From JBGZFC01 sp041846575 (GTDB taxonomy: Bacteria; Bacteroidota; Bacteroidia; Bacteroidales; Dysgonomonadaceae): 12,358 bases of DNA. The notes under the pieces were generated by a model, which was given only the letters and a program-made list of their open reading frames with translations, was not told where the DNA came from and ran no database searches. Numbering within the stretch: position 1 is the first letter of the stretch; every line of letters begins with the position of its first letter. The stretch spans positions 1 through 12,358 of the forward strand of contig JBGZFC010000094.1 of assembly GCA_041846575.1 (NCBI GenBank), written 5' to 3'. Positions 5,743-12,358 of the stretch are shown here, one piece after another. A program made the translations under genes and the position numbers.

Positions 5743-8526
5743 ATGGGAAAAAATAAATTGTTCTTATTAGATGCTTATGCACTGATATACAGGTCTTATT
5801 ACGCTTTTATCAGAAATCCGCGTATAAATTCGAAAGGACAGAACACATCTGCCATTTTCGGCTTTGTAAATACCTTAGAAGAGGTACTTCGCAAAGAAAA
5901 TCCATCGCATATCGCCGTTGCCTTCGACCCTCCCGGACCAACTTTTCGTCATACGGAGTTCGAAAAGTACAAAGCACAGAGAGAAGCCACTCCCGAAGAT
6001 ATAAAATTCTCTGTTCCAATAATAAAAGAGATAATAAAAGCATACAATATTCCCGTTTTGGAAGTACCCGGATATGAAGCCGACGACGTAATAGGAACCA
6101 TCGCAAAACGTGCGGATAAGGAACGTTTTGATATATTTATGATGACCCCCGATAAGGACTACGGGCAACTTGTTGAACCACATATTTTTATCTATAAACC
6201 TAAGTACGGCAGCAATGATTTCGATATTTTGGACGATAAAAAGGTTATGGAAAAATATGGACTTACATATCCTTTACAAATGATTGATTTGCTTGGTTTA
6301 ATGGGCGATACTTCAGATAACATTCCGGGATGTCCCGGAGTGGGAGAGAAGACAGCCGTAAAACTGTTGGATGAATACGAAAGTATTGAAAACCTACTGC
6401 AAAACACGCATCAACTAAAAGGGTCACTAAAAAAGAAAGTCGAAGAGAACATAGAACAAATTCAACTTTCCAAATTTCTGGCAACCATAAAAACCGACGT
6501 CCCCGTAGCTGAAAAAGAGGAGGATTTTGAACGCAAGCAAATAGATGAGACAGCACTAAGAACAATTTTCGAAGATTTGGAATTTCGTACTCTTATCAAC
6601 AGAATATTAAAAACCGAAACTCCAAAACCGAGTGTAGCCGTTCAAGGCGATTTGTTCGCGATGATGGACGAAAGCCCTGAGATGAAAAAGGTTGCGAATG
6701 ACTTACCCTCATACTTAACGGATATTAATACCACACCACATATCTATACTGCGATACAAACTGAGGAGAAGATGCAGGAATTGTGCAATTTGTTATGCTC
6801 ACAAAGCTCTGTCTGTTTCGATACGGAAACCACCGACGTTGACCCAATTTTAAGTGAATTGGTTGGTTTTTCGTTTGCCTACAAAGAGGGCGAAGCATTT
6901 TATGTCCCGATTTCTGAAAATAGGGAAGAGGCACAAAAGCAGGTGGATATTTTCCGCCCGTTTTTCGAAAATGAAAATATCGAAAAAATCGGTCAAAACC
7001 TGAAATACGACATTCTTTCGCTCAGAAATTACAATATCGAAGTTCGGGGAAAACTTTTCGATACTATGATTGCACATTATCTGCTCAATCCTGAGCTTCG
7101 CCACGGAATGGATTACATGGCAGAGAACTATCTAAAATACAAAACCATTCATATAGAAGAGTTAATTGGCAAACGAGGAAAAAATCAGAAATCGATGCGC
7201 GATGTTGCACTTGAAATCATTAGCGACTACGCTGCCGAGGATGCCGATATTACACTCAAACTAAAACATATTTTAGAGAAAGAAATAGAAACAAATAATA
7301 TTTCCGATTTGTATTACAATATCGAACTTCCGCTCGTTTACGTATTGGCAGATATGGAATGGACCGGAGTAAGACTTGATTTAGATGCACTTGGCGAACT
7401 GTCGAAACAGTTAACAAACGAACTTGCTTTGGTAGAAAAAGAGATTATAAAAATGGCAGGGATAGATTTCAATGTAAATTCTCCAAAACAGGTAGGGGAG
7501 ATACTTTTCGACCGAATGCGTATCATAGACAAACCCAAGAAAACCAAAACCGGACAATATAGCACCGGCGAAGAGGAGTTACAGAAATTGCGAAACAATC
7601 ACCCTATTATTGAGAAAATATTGGAACAACGAGGTTTGAAAAAATTGCTCAGCACATATATCGATGCTTTTCCGCTGCTTATCAATCCCAAATCGGGAAA
7701 AATACACACCTCGTTTAATCAAACTGTGGCTTCCACGGGAAGATTAAGCAGCACAAACCCCAATTTACAAAATATCCCTATTCGCGATGAACGCGGAAAA
7801 GAGATGCGAAAAGTATTTATCCCCGACGACGGCTGCACATTCCTTTCTGCCGACTATTCGCAAATTGAGCTACGTATAATGGCACATCTGAGTGGCGACA
7901 AAAATATGCTCGAAGCATTTGCTCAAGGACAAGATATTCACGCTGCTACGGCGGCAAAAATATATAAAATTCCAATCGAAGAGGTTACTTCGAATATGCG
8001 TGCCAAAGCAAAAACAGCTAACTTCGGAATAATTTACGGCATTTCAGTTTTCGGACTTTCCGAAAGGCTAAATGTTCCGCGTGGCGAAGCCAAAGAGCTT
8101 ATCGACGGTTATTTTGAAACCTTCCCGCAAGTAAAAACTTATATGGACGAAAGCATTGCCAAAGCACGTGAAAATGGTTTTGTAGAAACTGTTTCCGGTC
8201 GCAAACGGTTTTTAGCGGACATCAACTCAAGAAATACCATCGTACGCGGATATGCTGAGCGAAATGCCATAAACGCACCAATTCAGGGAAGTGCGGCAGA
8301 TATTATAAAGATTGCAATGATTCGTATTTTTGACAGAATTAAATCTGAAAAACTGAAATCGAAAATGATTCTTCAAGTTCATGACGAACTCAATTTTAAT
8401 GTTCCGGTAAACGAACTCGAAAAATTGAAAAAAATCGTTACCGAAGAGATGGAAAATGCGTATAAATTGAACGTGCCACTTAAAACTGACGTTGGAGTGG
8501 GGGACAACTGGCTGGAAGCACACTGA
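5743..8526 (+). CDS. polA: DNA polymerase I, all three domains intact
   Basis: Removes RNA primers and fills gaps in replication and repair. At 927 residues it matches E. coli Pol I (928). The 5' nuclease domain (about 1-290) shows LLDAYALIYRSYYAF, EVPGYEADDVIG, DKDYGQLV and the helix-hairpin GDTSDNIPGCPGVGEKTA. The 3'-5' proofreading domain (about 340-520) keeps its catalytic residues: D360 and E362 (FDTETT), D423 (NLKYD), Y496 and D500 (YAAED), so proofreading is probably active, unlike in Taq-type enzymes. The polymerase domain has motif A with D704 (SADYSQIELR), motif B with K757-region RAKAKTANFGIIYG and Phe at 761 (the E. coli F762 position, discriminating against dideoxynucleotides), and motif C HDE (880-882). 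Start at the ATG 88 bases from the divergent polyprenyl synthase gene. No anomalies seen. Confidence 0.98.
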   Translation: MGKNKLFLLDAYALIYRSYYAFIRNPRINSKGQNTSAIFGFVNTLEEVLRKENPSHIAVAFDPPGPTFRHTEFEKYKAQREATPEDIKFSVPIIKEIIKAYNIPVLEVPGYEADDVIGTIAKRADKERFDIFMMTPDKDYGQLVEPHIFIYKPKYGSNDFDILDDKKVMEKYGLTYPLQMIDLLGLMGDTSDNIPGCPGVGEKTAVKLLDEYESIENLLQNTHQLKGSLKKKVEENIEQIQLSKFLATIKTDVPVAEKEEDFERKQIDETALRTIFEDLEFRTLINRILKTETPKPSVAVQGDLFAMMDESPEMKKVANDLPSYLTDINTTPHIYTAIQTEEKMQELCNLLCSQSSVCFDTETTDVDPILSELVGFSFAYKEGEAFYVPISENREEAQKQVDIFRPFFENENIEKIGQNLKYDILSLRNYNIEVRGKLFDTMIAHYLLNPELRHGMDYMAENYLKYKTIHIEELIGKRGKNQKSMRDVALEIISDYAAEDADITLKLKHILEKEIETNNISDLYYNIELPLVYVLADMEWTGVRLDLDALGELSKQLTNELALVEKEIIKMAGIDFNVNSPKQVGEILFDRMRIIDKPKKTKTGQYSTGEEELQKLRNNHPIIEKILEQRGLKKLLSTYIDAFPLLINPKSGKIHTSFNQTVASTGRLSSTNPNLQNIPIRDERGKEMRKVFIPDDGCTFLSADYSQIELRIMAHLSGDKNMLEAFAQGQDIHAATAAKIYKIPIEEVTSNMRAKAKTANFGIIYGISVFGLSERLNVPRGEAKELIDGYFETFPQVKTYMDESIAKARENGFVETVSGRKRFLADINSRNTIVRGYAERNAINAPIQGSAADIIKIAMIRIFDRIKSEKLKSKMILQVHDELNFNVPVNELEKLKKIVTEEMENAYKLNVPLKTDVGVGDNWLEAH

Positions 8527-8531
8527 AACAG

Positions 8532-8668
8532 CCATTAGCTATCGGCTTTTAGCTGTTAGCAGGACGGTAAAATATTTAAAATTAGGAAATAAACAAAAAA
8601 TATGCTATTGCTGCAATGCTTTATCTCTTTTACGCAAAGCAAACTGTCAATAGCCAAAAGCTAACAGC
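8532..8668. repeat. TAGC-rich intergenic repeat in inverted copies
   Basis: Just after the polA stop, 8532-8560 is built of TAGC/GGCTTTTAGC words ending in GCTGTTAGC (8552-8560). Its reverse complement GCTAACAGC lies at 8660-8668, preceded by AATAGCCAAAAGC. The two clusters face each other across about 90 bases and end 6 bases before the yqaA ATG. Similar short TAGC-type intergenic repeats are familiar from Bacteroidetes genomes; there is no T-run, so a plain intrinsic terminator is unlikely. Confidence 0.5.
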
Positions 8669-8674
8669 GGATAT

Positions 8675-9127
8675 ATGCTTGACGGATTAGCAGAATATGG
8701 ATATTGGGGGTTATTGCTGGCATCGTTTTTGGCAGCAACAATACTTCCGTTTAGTTCCGAAGTAGTTTTCGCCGCACTGATTGCCGCGGGAATGGACGTT
8801 TGGACAAGCATCTTGTTTGCTACCATAGGCAATGCCGCCGGAGGAGCAACGTGCTATTATATAGGACTTTTAGGTAAAACCGAGTGGCTTGAAAGGTGGT
8901 TTAAAATAAAACCCGAAAAAATTGATATGACTATAAAATGGCTGCACGGAAAAGGAGCGATAATGGGATTTTTCGGATTTTTACCCGCCATAGGCGATGT
9001 TATATTGGTTGCCTTGGGATTTCTTCGTGCAAACGTCCCTGTAACAATGATTTCTATGACTGTCGGAAAATTTTTTCGCTATCTGTTAATTGGTTTTGGC
9101 GTAGAAAATATATTGAATATCTTTTAA
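8675..9127 (+). CDS. yqaA: YqaA-type small DedA/SNARE-associated (VTT) membrane protein
   Basis: A 150-residue inner-membrane protein of the small DedA/VTT branch, in line with E. coli YqaA (about 142 residues). Shared landmarks in order: LLASFLAATILPFSSEVVFAAL (about 13-34), ATIGNAAGGATCYYIGL (about 49-65), the re-entrant-type GFLPAIGDVILVALGFLRA (about 100-118), and VGKFFRYLLIGFG (about 129-141). Hydrophobic segments fit three to four membrane passes. Larger DedA relatives are proposed to move or scramble lipids and to support membrane-potential homeostasis; the role of YqaA itself is unknown. ATG at 8675 is chosen because the homology begins within the first 15 residues. It follows polA by 148 bases and precedes the 32-bp repeats. 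Confidence 0.85.
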   Translation: MLDGLAEYGYWGLLLASFLAATILPFSSEVVFAALIAAGMDVWTSILFATIGNAAGGATCYYIGLLGKTEWLERWFKIKPEKIDMTIKWLHGKGAIMGFFGFLPAIGDVILVALGFLRANVPVTMISMTVGKFFRYLLIGFGVENILNIF

Positions 9128-9138
9128 AAAAATGCTCT

Positions 9139-9234
9139 AATCAAAAATTTAGGCGTATTTTTTCGATTATAATCAAAAAATTAGGCGTAAATTTCTTATT
9201 ACAATCGAAAAATTAGGTATATTTGCATCAAAAT
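9139..9234 (+). repeat. Three tandem 32-bp repeats upstream of the ATPase gene
   Basis: Copies begin at 9139, 9171 and 9203, exactly 32 bases apart. Each opens with AATC(A/G)AAAA(T/A)TTAGG followed by CGTA or TATA; copies 1 and 2 agree at 25 of 32 positions, and copy 3 agrees mainly in the first 19. The array ends 8 bases before the ATPase ATG. Copy 3 overlaps the -7 box TATATTTG, so a protein bound to the repeats would touch RNA polymerase. Regulation by the array is inferred. Confidence 0.85.
9218..9225 (+). promoter_or_regulatory. -7 promoter box of the ATPase gene
   Basis: TATATTTG is a perfect match to TAnnTTTG and lies inside the third 32-bp repeat. It would start transcription around 9232, about 10 bases before the ATG at 9243. 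No TTG is present 19-21 bases upstream, which leaves room for a role of an activator or of the repeats. Confidence 0.55.
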
Positions 9235-9242
9235 AAGAATTT

Positions 9243-10376
9243 ATGATTAACAGAGAATTGCTTGAAAATATTGTTTCATCGTGCTTTAACGGAAAAATAA
9301 TTCTTCTGTTAGGAGCCAGACAGGTAGGTAAAACAACCTTGCTGAAAGAAGTCTTAAAAAAGATAGACGTGAAATCAAACTGGCTTAATGCGGACGAATC
9401 TGATATTTTACAAGCGTTTACCAATGCAACAACAAGCTCTCAATTATTACAACTTATAGATACGAACAATAAAGTGGTAGTAATTGATGAAGCACAGCAG
9501 ATACCGGACATCGGTAAAAAACTCAAATTAATTTATGATACCAATCCCGAAATACAACTCATAGCTACCGGCTCTTCATCATTCGAACTGCAAAATAGAA
9601 TGGTTGAGCCACTTACGGGACGAAAAAAAACATTCTATCTATTTCCTATAAGTTACAGAGAAACAGTAAAAAACAGAACACTATTTGAGGCTAAGCGACT
9701 ATTGGATACACGAATTATTTATGGTTCATATCCCGATGTGGTAAACAATCCGGGAAAAGAGCGTGAAATCCTTATTGAGATTGCCAATAGCTATCTGTAC
9801 AAAGATATTTTACAATTAGACAATATCCGAAAATCAGGACGTATCGAAAAACTTCTGCAAGCATTGGCGTTTCAGGTAGGAAGTGAAGTCAGTTATAATG
9901 AATTGGCTCAAATCGTTGGAAATATAGATTCGACAACAGTAGAGAAATACTTAGATTTATTGGAAAAAGCATTTGTAATTTTCAAACTTCCGGCTCTAAG
10001 TCGAAATTTACGAAACGAACTGAAAAAAGGTAAAAAATATTACTTTTACGACAACGGAATACGCAATGTGCTAATAAGTAATTTTACTATCCCGGATATG
10101 CGTATGGACAAAGGTGATTTATGGGAAAACTTTCTGATTTCAGAAAGATTAAAAAACAATATTTACGACAAACGTTACATAAATGCTTACTTTTGGCGCA
10201 CACATGATAAAGCTGAAATTGATTATATTGAGGAAACTGATGGCGTGCTAAATGCCTTTGAATTTAAGTGGAAAGAGAAAAAAATAAATTTTCCAAGTTC
10301 TTTTCGCAATGCATATCCAAACCACACAACAACGGTCGTGAGTAGGGATAATTTTGAAGAGTTTATGGAGTTATAA
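9243..10376 (+). CDS. AAA ATPase with DUF4143 (PD-(D/E)XK-like) C-terminal domain
   Basis: A 377-residue protein of the AAA_14 plus DUF4143 family, widespread and often multicopy in Bacteroidetes, of unknown function. The N-terminal ATPase has Walker A GARQVGKTT (24-32), Walker B VVVIDEAQ with D82 and E83, and a sensor-like strand LIATGSSSFEL (about 104-114). A winged-helix-like middle follows (about 215-260: EVSYNELAQIVGNIDSTTVEKYLDLLEKA). The C-terminal part carries residues laid out as a PD-(D/E)XK nuclease core: E295 (GDLWENF), D327 (AEIDYI) and E340-x-K342 (FEFKW). All appear intact, so nuclease activity is possible but unproven; the fold may only bind DNA. It is preceded by the 32-bp repeats and is followed after 15 bases by the radical SAM gene. 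Family assignment is firm, biological role unknown. Confidence 0.9.
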   Translation: MINRELLENIVSSCFNGKIILLLGARQVGKTTLLKEVLKKIDVKSNWLNADESDILQAFTNATTSSQLLQLIDTNNKVVVIDEAQQIPDIGKKLKLIYDTNPEIQLIATGSSSFELQNRMVEPLTGRKKTFYLFPISYRETVKNRTLFEAKRLLDTRIIYGSYPDVVNNPGKEREILIEIANSYLYKDILQLDNIRKSGRIEKLLQALAFQVGSEVSYNELAQIVGNIDSTTVEKYLDLLEKAFVIFKLPALSRNLRNELKKGKKYYFYDNGIRNVLISNFTIPDMRMDKGDLWENFLISERLKNNIYDKRYINAYFWRTHDKAEIDYIEETDGVLNAFEFKWKEKKINFPSSFRNAYPNHTTTVVSRDNFEEFMEL

Positions 10377-10391
10377 AAATTATAAAACAGA

Positions 10392-11171
10392 ATGTCAACA
10401 ATACTTTTTAATGAAATAGTTTTTGGTCCCATTCACAGTAGAAGATTGGGCTTATCATTAGGAATGAATCTACTGCCATACGACGGTAAATTATGTTCTT
10501 TCGATTGCATATATTGCGAATGCGGTTTTAACAAAGATTTTCGCACACGTACGAAGTTGCCCGATAGAGAAAACGTGAAAGCAGCACTAAAAGATAAGTT
10601 GCAAACACTTCAAAAAGAGGGAACAAAAATAGATGTTATCACCTTCTCCGGAAACGGAGAGCCTACATCGCACCCAGAATTTGCAAATATCATATACGAC
10701 ACCATTGCTTTGCGAAATCAGTTTGCTCCGGATGCAAAAATCAGCGTTCTTACAAACGGTATAAATGTTGGCAAACCTGAGGTTTTTGAGGCTCTGAAAA
10801 AAGTAGAAAATCAAATTTTAAAAATAGATTCTGCTTTTGATGAGACCGCAAAATTAATAGACAGACCAAATACCAAAGAATATTCTATTGCCAAACAAGT
10901 AGAGCTTTACAAACGATTTGAAGGAAATTTCATTTTGCAAACAATGTTTCTTCGTGGCAAATTTGAAGGTCAAAGAATTGACAATACAACCGAAGAGGAA
11001 GTTTCAGCATGGTTAGAGCTTGTTAGAGAGCTTAATCCGCGAGAAGTGATGATTTACACTATCGACCGCGAAACGCCTGCCAAAAAGCTCGAAAAAACGC
11101 CGATAGAAGAGTTGCGAAAAATAGCCGATAGAGTGGGGCAGTTGGGAATTAAAACGAATGTGGCTGGATAA
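10392..11171 (+). CDS. COG0731-type radical SAM protein
   Basis: A 259-residue radical S-adenosylmethionine enzyme that would bind a 4Fe-4S cluster through C35, C39 and C42 (CSFDCIYC, CX3CX2C); an extra Cys44 follows directly. The opening FGPIHSRRLGLSLGMNLLP and the SAM-contact motif TFSGNGEPTSHPEF are characteristic of the COG0731 group, related to wyosine-type tRNA synthetases but found in bacteria that lack wyosine, where the substrate is not known. No additional Cys-rich (SPASM) extension is present. The gene starts 15 bases after the ATPase stop and lies 42 bases before the helix-hairpin-helix gene, all on one strand, so co-transcription is likely; a shared function is not implied by that alone. 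Confidence 0.88.
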   Translation: MSTILFNEIVFGPIHSRRLGLSLGMNLLPYDGKLCSFDCIYCECGFNKDFRTRTKLPDRENVKAALKDKLQTLQKEGTKIDVITFSGNGEPTSHPEFANIIYDTIALRNQFAPDAKISVLTNGINVGKPEVFEALKKVENQILKIDSAFDETAKLIDRPNTKEYSIAKQVELYKRFEGNFILQTMFLRGKFEGQRIDNTTEEEVSAWLELVRELNPREVMIYTIDRETPAKKLEKTPIEELRKIADRVGQLGIKTNVAG

Positions 11172-11213
11172 AAAGAGTTTATCCAAATATAAACACATGA
11201 TTGCAACAGTAAA

Positions 11214-11957
11214 ATGAAGTGGAAAGATTTTTTATATTATCAAAGAGGCGAGCAGTTGGCAATAATTTTATTGCTGATATTGATTGTCTTGATATTGCTG
11301 CTGAATGTTGTATTACGGCAACGCTCTTCCACCGTTATAACTCAAATTCAAAACGATTCACTTATATATAGATTTGAGTCTTTCCGACAAAAATATAAGA
11401 GCGAATCAATAAAAGAAAAAGAGAATTACAAGCAATACACCGACAATAAAAACAGACAGTCCTACAACAATAGGGCGAAGTCTGATTATACCTTTGAAGA
11501 TAAAAAACCCGCCGAATCGGCAGCCAAAACTACTTTTCCGCGACAAGAGAAACTTGCCGCAGGCGAAACCATTTTCTTAAACAGCGCTGATACTGCCGAA
11601 TGGAAAAAAATACCCGGAATAGGAAGTTTTTATGCCGAAAGGATTGTAAAATATCGGAACTTATTGGGCGGTTTCGCATCGACTAAGCAGCTTATGGAAG
11701 TTTATGGTATTGATAACGAAATGTTTTCACTAATTTCGCCATATATAAAACCGGACAACAATTTCCGAAAAATTCAAATCAACAAATCGGAGTTTAAAGA
11801 GTTACTGAGCCATCCTTACCTTGATTACAAGCAAGTGCAAGCGATAACCAACCTCCGCAAGAGAAAAGGAAAAGTTGCATCCTTAAACGAACTGGCAATG
11901 CTTGAAGAGTTTACAACCGATGATATTGAACGGTTGAACCCGTATTTGGAGTTTTGA
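11214..11957 (+). CDS. Membrane-anchored ComEA-like helix-hairpin-helix protein
   Basis: A 247-residue protein with one transmembrane helix near the N-terminus (about 15-34, after a short basic/aromatic head), a polar, Lys/Gln-rich and low-complexity linker (about 37-110), and a C-terminal set of helix-hairpin-helix motifs. The first is canonical: EWKKIPGIGSFYAERIVKYR with PGIG at 134-137; a second is degenerate (HPYLDYKQVQAITNLRKRKG from 200), and the last ends in TTDDIERLNPYLEF at the C-terminus. The layout resembles ComEA, the DNA receptor of natural transformation, with the DNA-binding part outside the inner membrane. Bacteroidetes commonly carry such proteins with no tested competence role, so DNA binding is inferred from the motif only. 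It ends with a stop codon directly abutting that of the convergent gene. Confidence 0.85.
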   Translation: MKWKDFLYYQRGEQLAIILLLILIVLILLLNVVLRQRSSTVITQIQNDSLIYRFESFRQKYKSESIKEKENYKQYTDNKNRQSYNNRAKSDYTFEDKKPAESAAKTTFPRQEKLAAGETIFLNSADTAEWKKIPGIGSFYAERIVKYRNLLGGFASTKQLMEVYGIDNEMFSLISPYIKPDNNFRKIQINKSEFKELLSHPYLDYKQVQAITNLRKRKGKVASLNELAMLEEFTTDDIERLNPYLEF

Positions 11958-12203
11958 TTACATATCCAACGGATCTTTATCGAACGGACTAACACCGGGC
12001 GGATTAAACAATCCCCAATCATCCACAATATAATTCCATGGATCGAAGCTTGTTACCCAATCGATAAAAAGCAATCGAAACTCTTCAATTTTCTGACGCA
12101 CCATCTTGTAATACTCCACATGTTCAAAGCTAAAAACTTCAAGACTGTGATACCTGACCATTAAATCTCGTGCGCATTTGCGAATAATGGCTGCATTTTC
12201 CAT
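11958..12203 (-). CDS. Small hypothetical protein, 81 residues
   Basis: I do not recognise a named family. The 81 residues start MENAAIIRKCARDLMVRYHS, are rich in aromatic residues (several Trp, Phe and Tyr), and end with a Pro/Gly/Asp-rich tail (LFNPPGVSPFDKDPLDM). There is no signal peptide or membrane segment, and the amphipathic helical middle (EHVEYYKMVRQKIEEF) suggests a small soluble cytoplasmic protein. It is taken as real because it fills the gap between neighbours exactly, its codon use is ordinary, and no other frame there is open. Its TAA abuts the TGA of the convergent gene with no base between. No clear -7 box was found upstream of 12203. Confidence 0.65.
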   Translation of the reverse strand: MENAAIIRKCARDLMVRYHSLEVFSFEHVEYYKMVRQKIEEFRLLFIDWVTSFDPWNYIVDDWGLFNPPGVSPFDKDPLDM

Positions 12204-12277
12204 ACGTAAATCGTAAATAGTCGCCCCTTAAAATACCTTTATGCAACTGAAATTCAATAAAATAATTCCATAAAAAG

Positions 12278-12308
12278 TTGTATATATCTGCAACATTTTG
12301 TACCTTTA
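12278..12308 (+). promoter_or_regulatory. Promoter of the gene truncated at the right edge
   Basis: TTG (12278-12280) is followed after 20 bases by TACCTTTA (12301-12308), one base off TAnnTTTG. Transcription would begin near 12315, about 15 bases before the ATG at 12330. Confidence 0.55.
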
Positions 12309-12329
12309 GGAGCTAAAACACTGCAAATT

Positions 12330-12358
12330 ATGTTAGGAAAATTACCGGAAAAAGGAGA
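12330..12358 (+). CDS. Start of a gene cut by the window, possibly an IS transposase
   Basis: ATG at 12330 opens MLGKLPEKG and runs to the window edge. Only nine complete codons are visible. The opening resembles the first residues I recall for IS5/IS4-type transposases of Bacteroidetes (MLGK followed by a polar stretch), and a matching promoter lies just upstream, but nine residues cannot prove it. If it is an insertion sequence, its left end would lie somewhere in 12205-12277. Confidence 0.4.

Noticed and set aside
8938..9216. 92-codon plus-strand frame overlapping yqaA and the repeats
   Set aside because: It overlaps yqaA in another frame and runs through the tandem repeats; its translation lacks any family signature.
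9139..9234. CRISPR array
   Set aside because: The 32-base units are contiguous tandem copies without unique spacers, and no cas genes are nearby.
12308..12312. AGGAG as ribosome binding site of the last gene
   Set aside because: It lies 17 bases from the ATG and overlaps or precedes the predicted transcription start.

Overview
The window looks like a chromosomal stretch from a Bacteroidales bacterium. Three observations point there. Several genes sit behind the Bacteroidetes-type promoter (a -7 box TAnnTTTG, twice with a TTG box 20 bases upstream) rather than Shine-Dalgarno sites. The gene families (secreted-type GH2 beta-galactosidase, Bacteroidetes ATPase/DUF4143, membrane-anchored ComEA-like protein) are typical of the group. 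Intergenic DNA is very AT-rich. Genus cannot be fixed from the sequence alone; the assignment is an inference.

Layout. Bases 2-2791 (+) hold the 3' part of a GH2 beta-galactosidase that runs off the left edge and ends at a strong bidirectional terminator. On the minus strand, an uncharacterised lipoprotein (4204-3674) and an outer-membrane beta-barrel (3632-2928) form a probable two-gene envelope operon with its own promoter at about 4310-4340. A 463-base gene-free stretch (4205-4667) carries that promoter and several inverted and direct repeats. A long-chain polyprenyl diphosphate synthase (5654-4668, minus) is divergent from DNA polymerase I (5743-8526, plus). After a short TAGC-rich repeat region comes a YqaA-type small membrane protein (8675-9127).

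The right third begins with three tandem 32-bp repeats (9139-9234), the last containing a -7 promoter box, directly before an AAA ATPase with a C-terminal PD-(D/E)XK-like DUF4143 domain (9243-10376). A COG0731-type radical SAM protein (10392-11171) and a membrane-anchored helix-hairpin-helix protein (11214-11957) follow at 15 and 42 bases, so the three may be co-transcribed. A conserved-looking 81-residue hypothetical gene converges on them with no intervening base (12203-11958). At the right edge a good promoter precedes the first codons of a truncated gene, possibly an insertion-sequence transposase.

How the genes relate: polA (replication/repair) and the polyprenyl synthase (probably making the menaquinone side chain) are housekeeping; the lipoprotein/barrel pair and beta-galactosidase are cell-envelope and carbohydrate functions. 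No complete new defence or mobile system is visible. The least explained items are the 32-bp repeat array in front of the ATPase, the structured DNA at 4410-4575, and the repeat-built insert in the beta-galactosidase.
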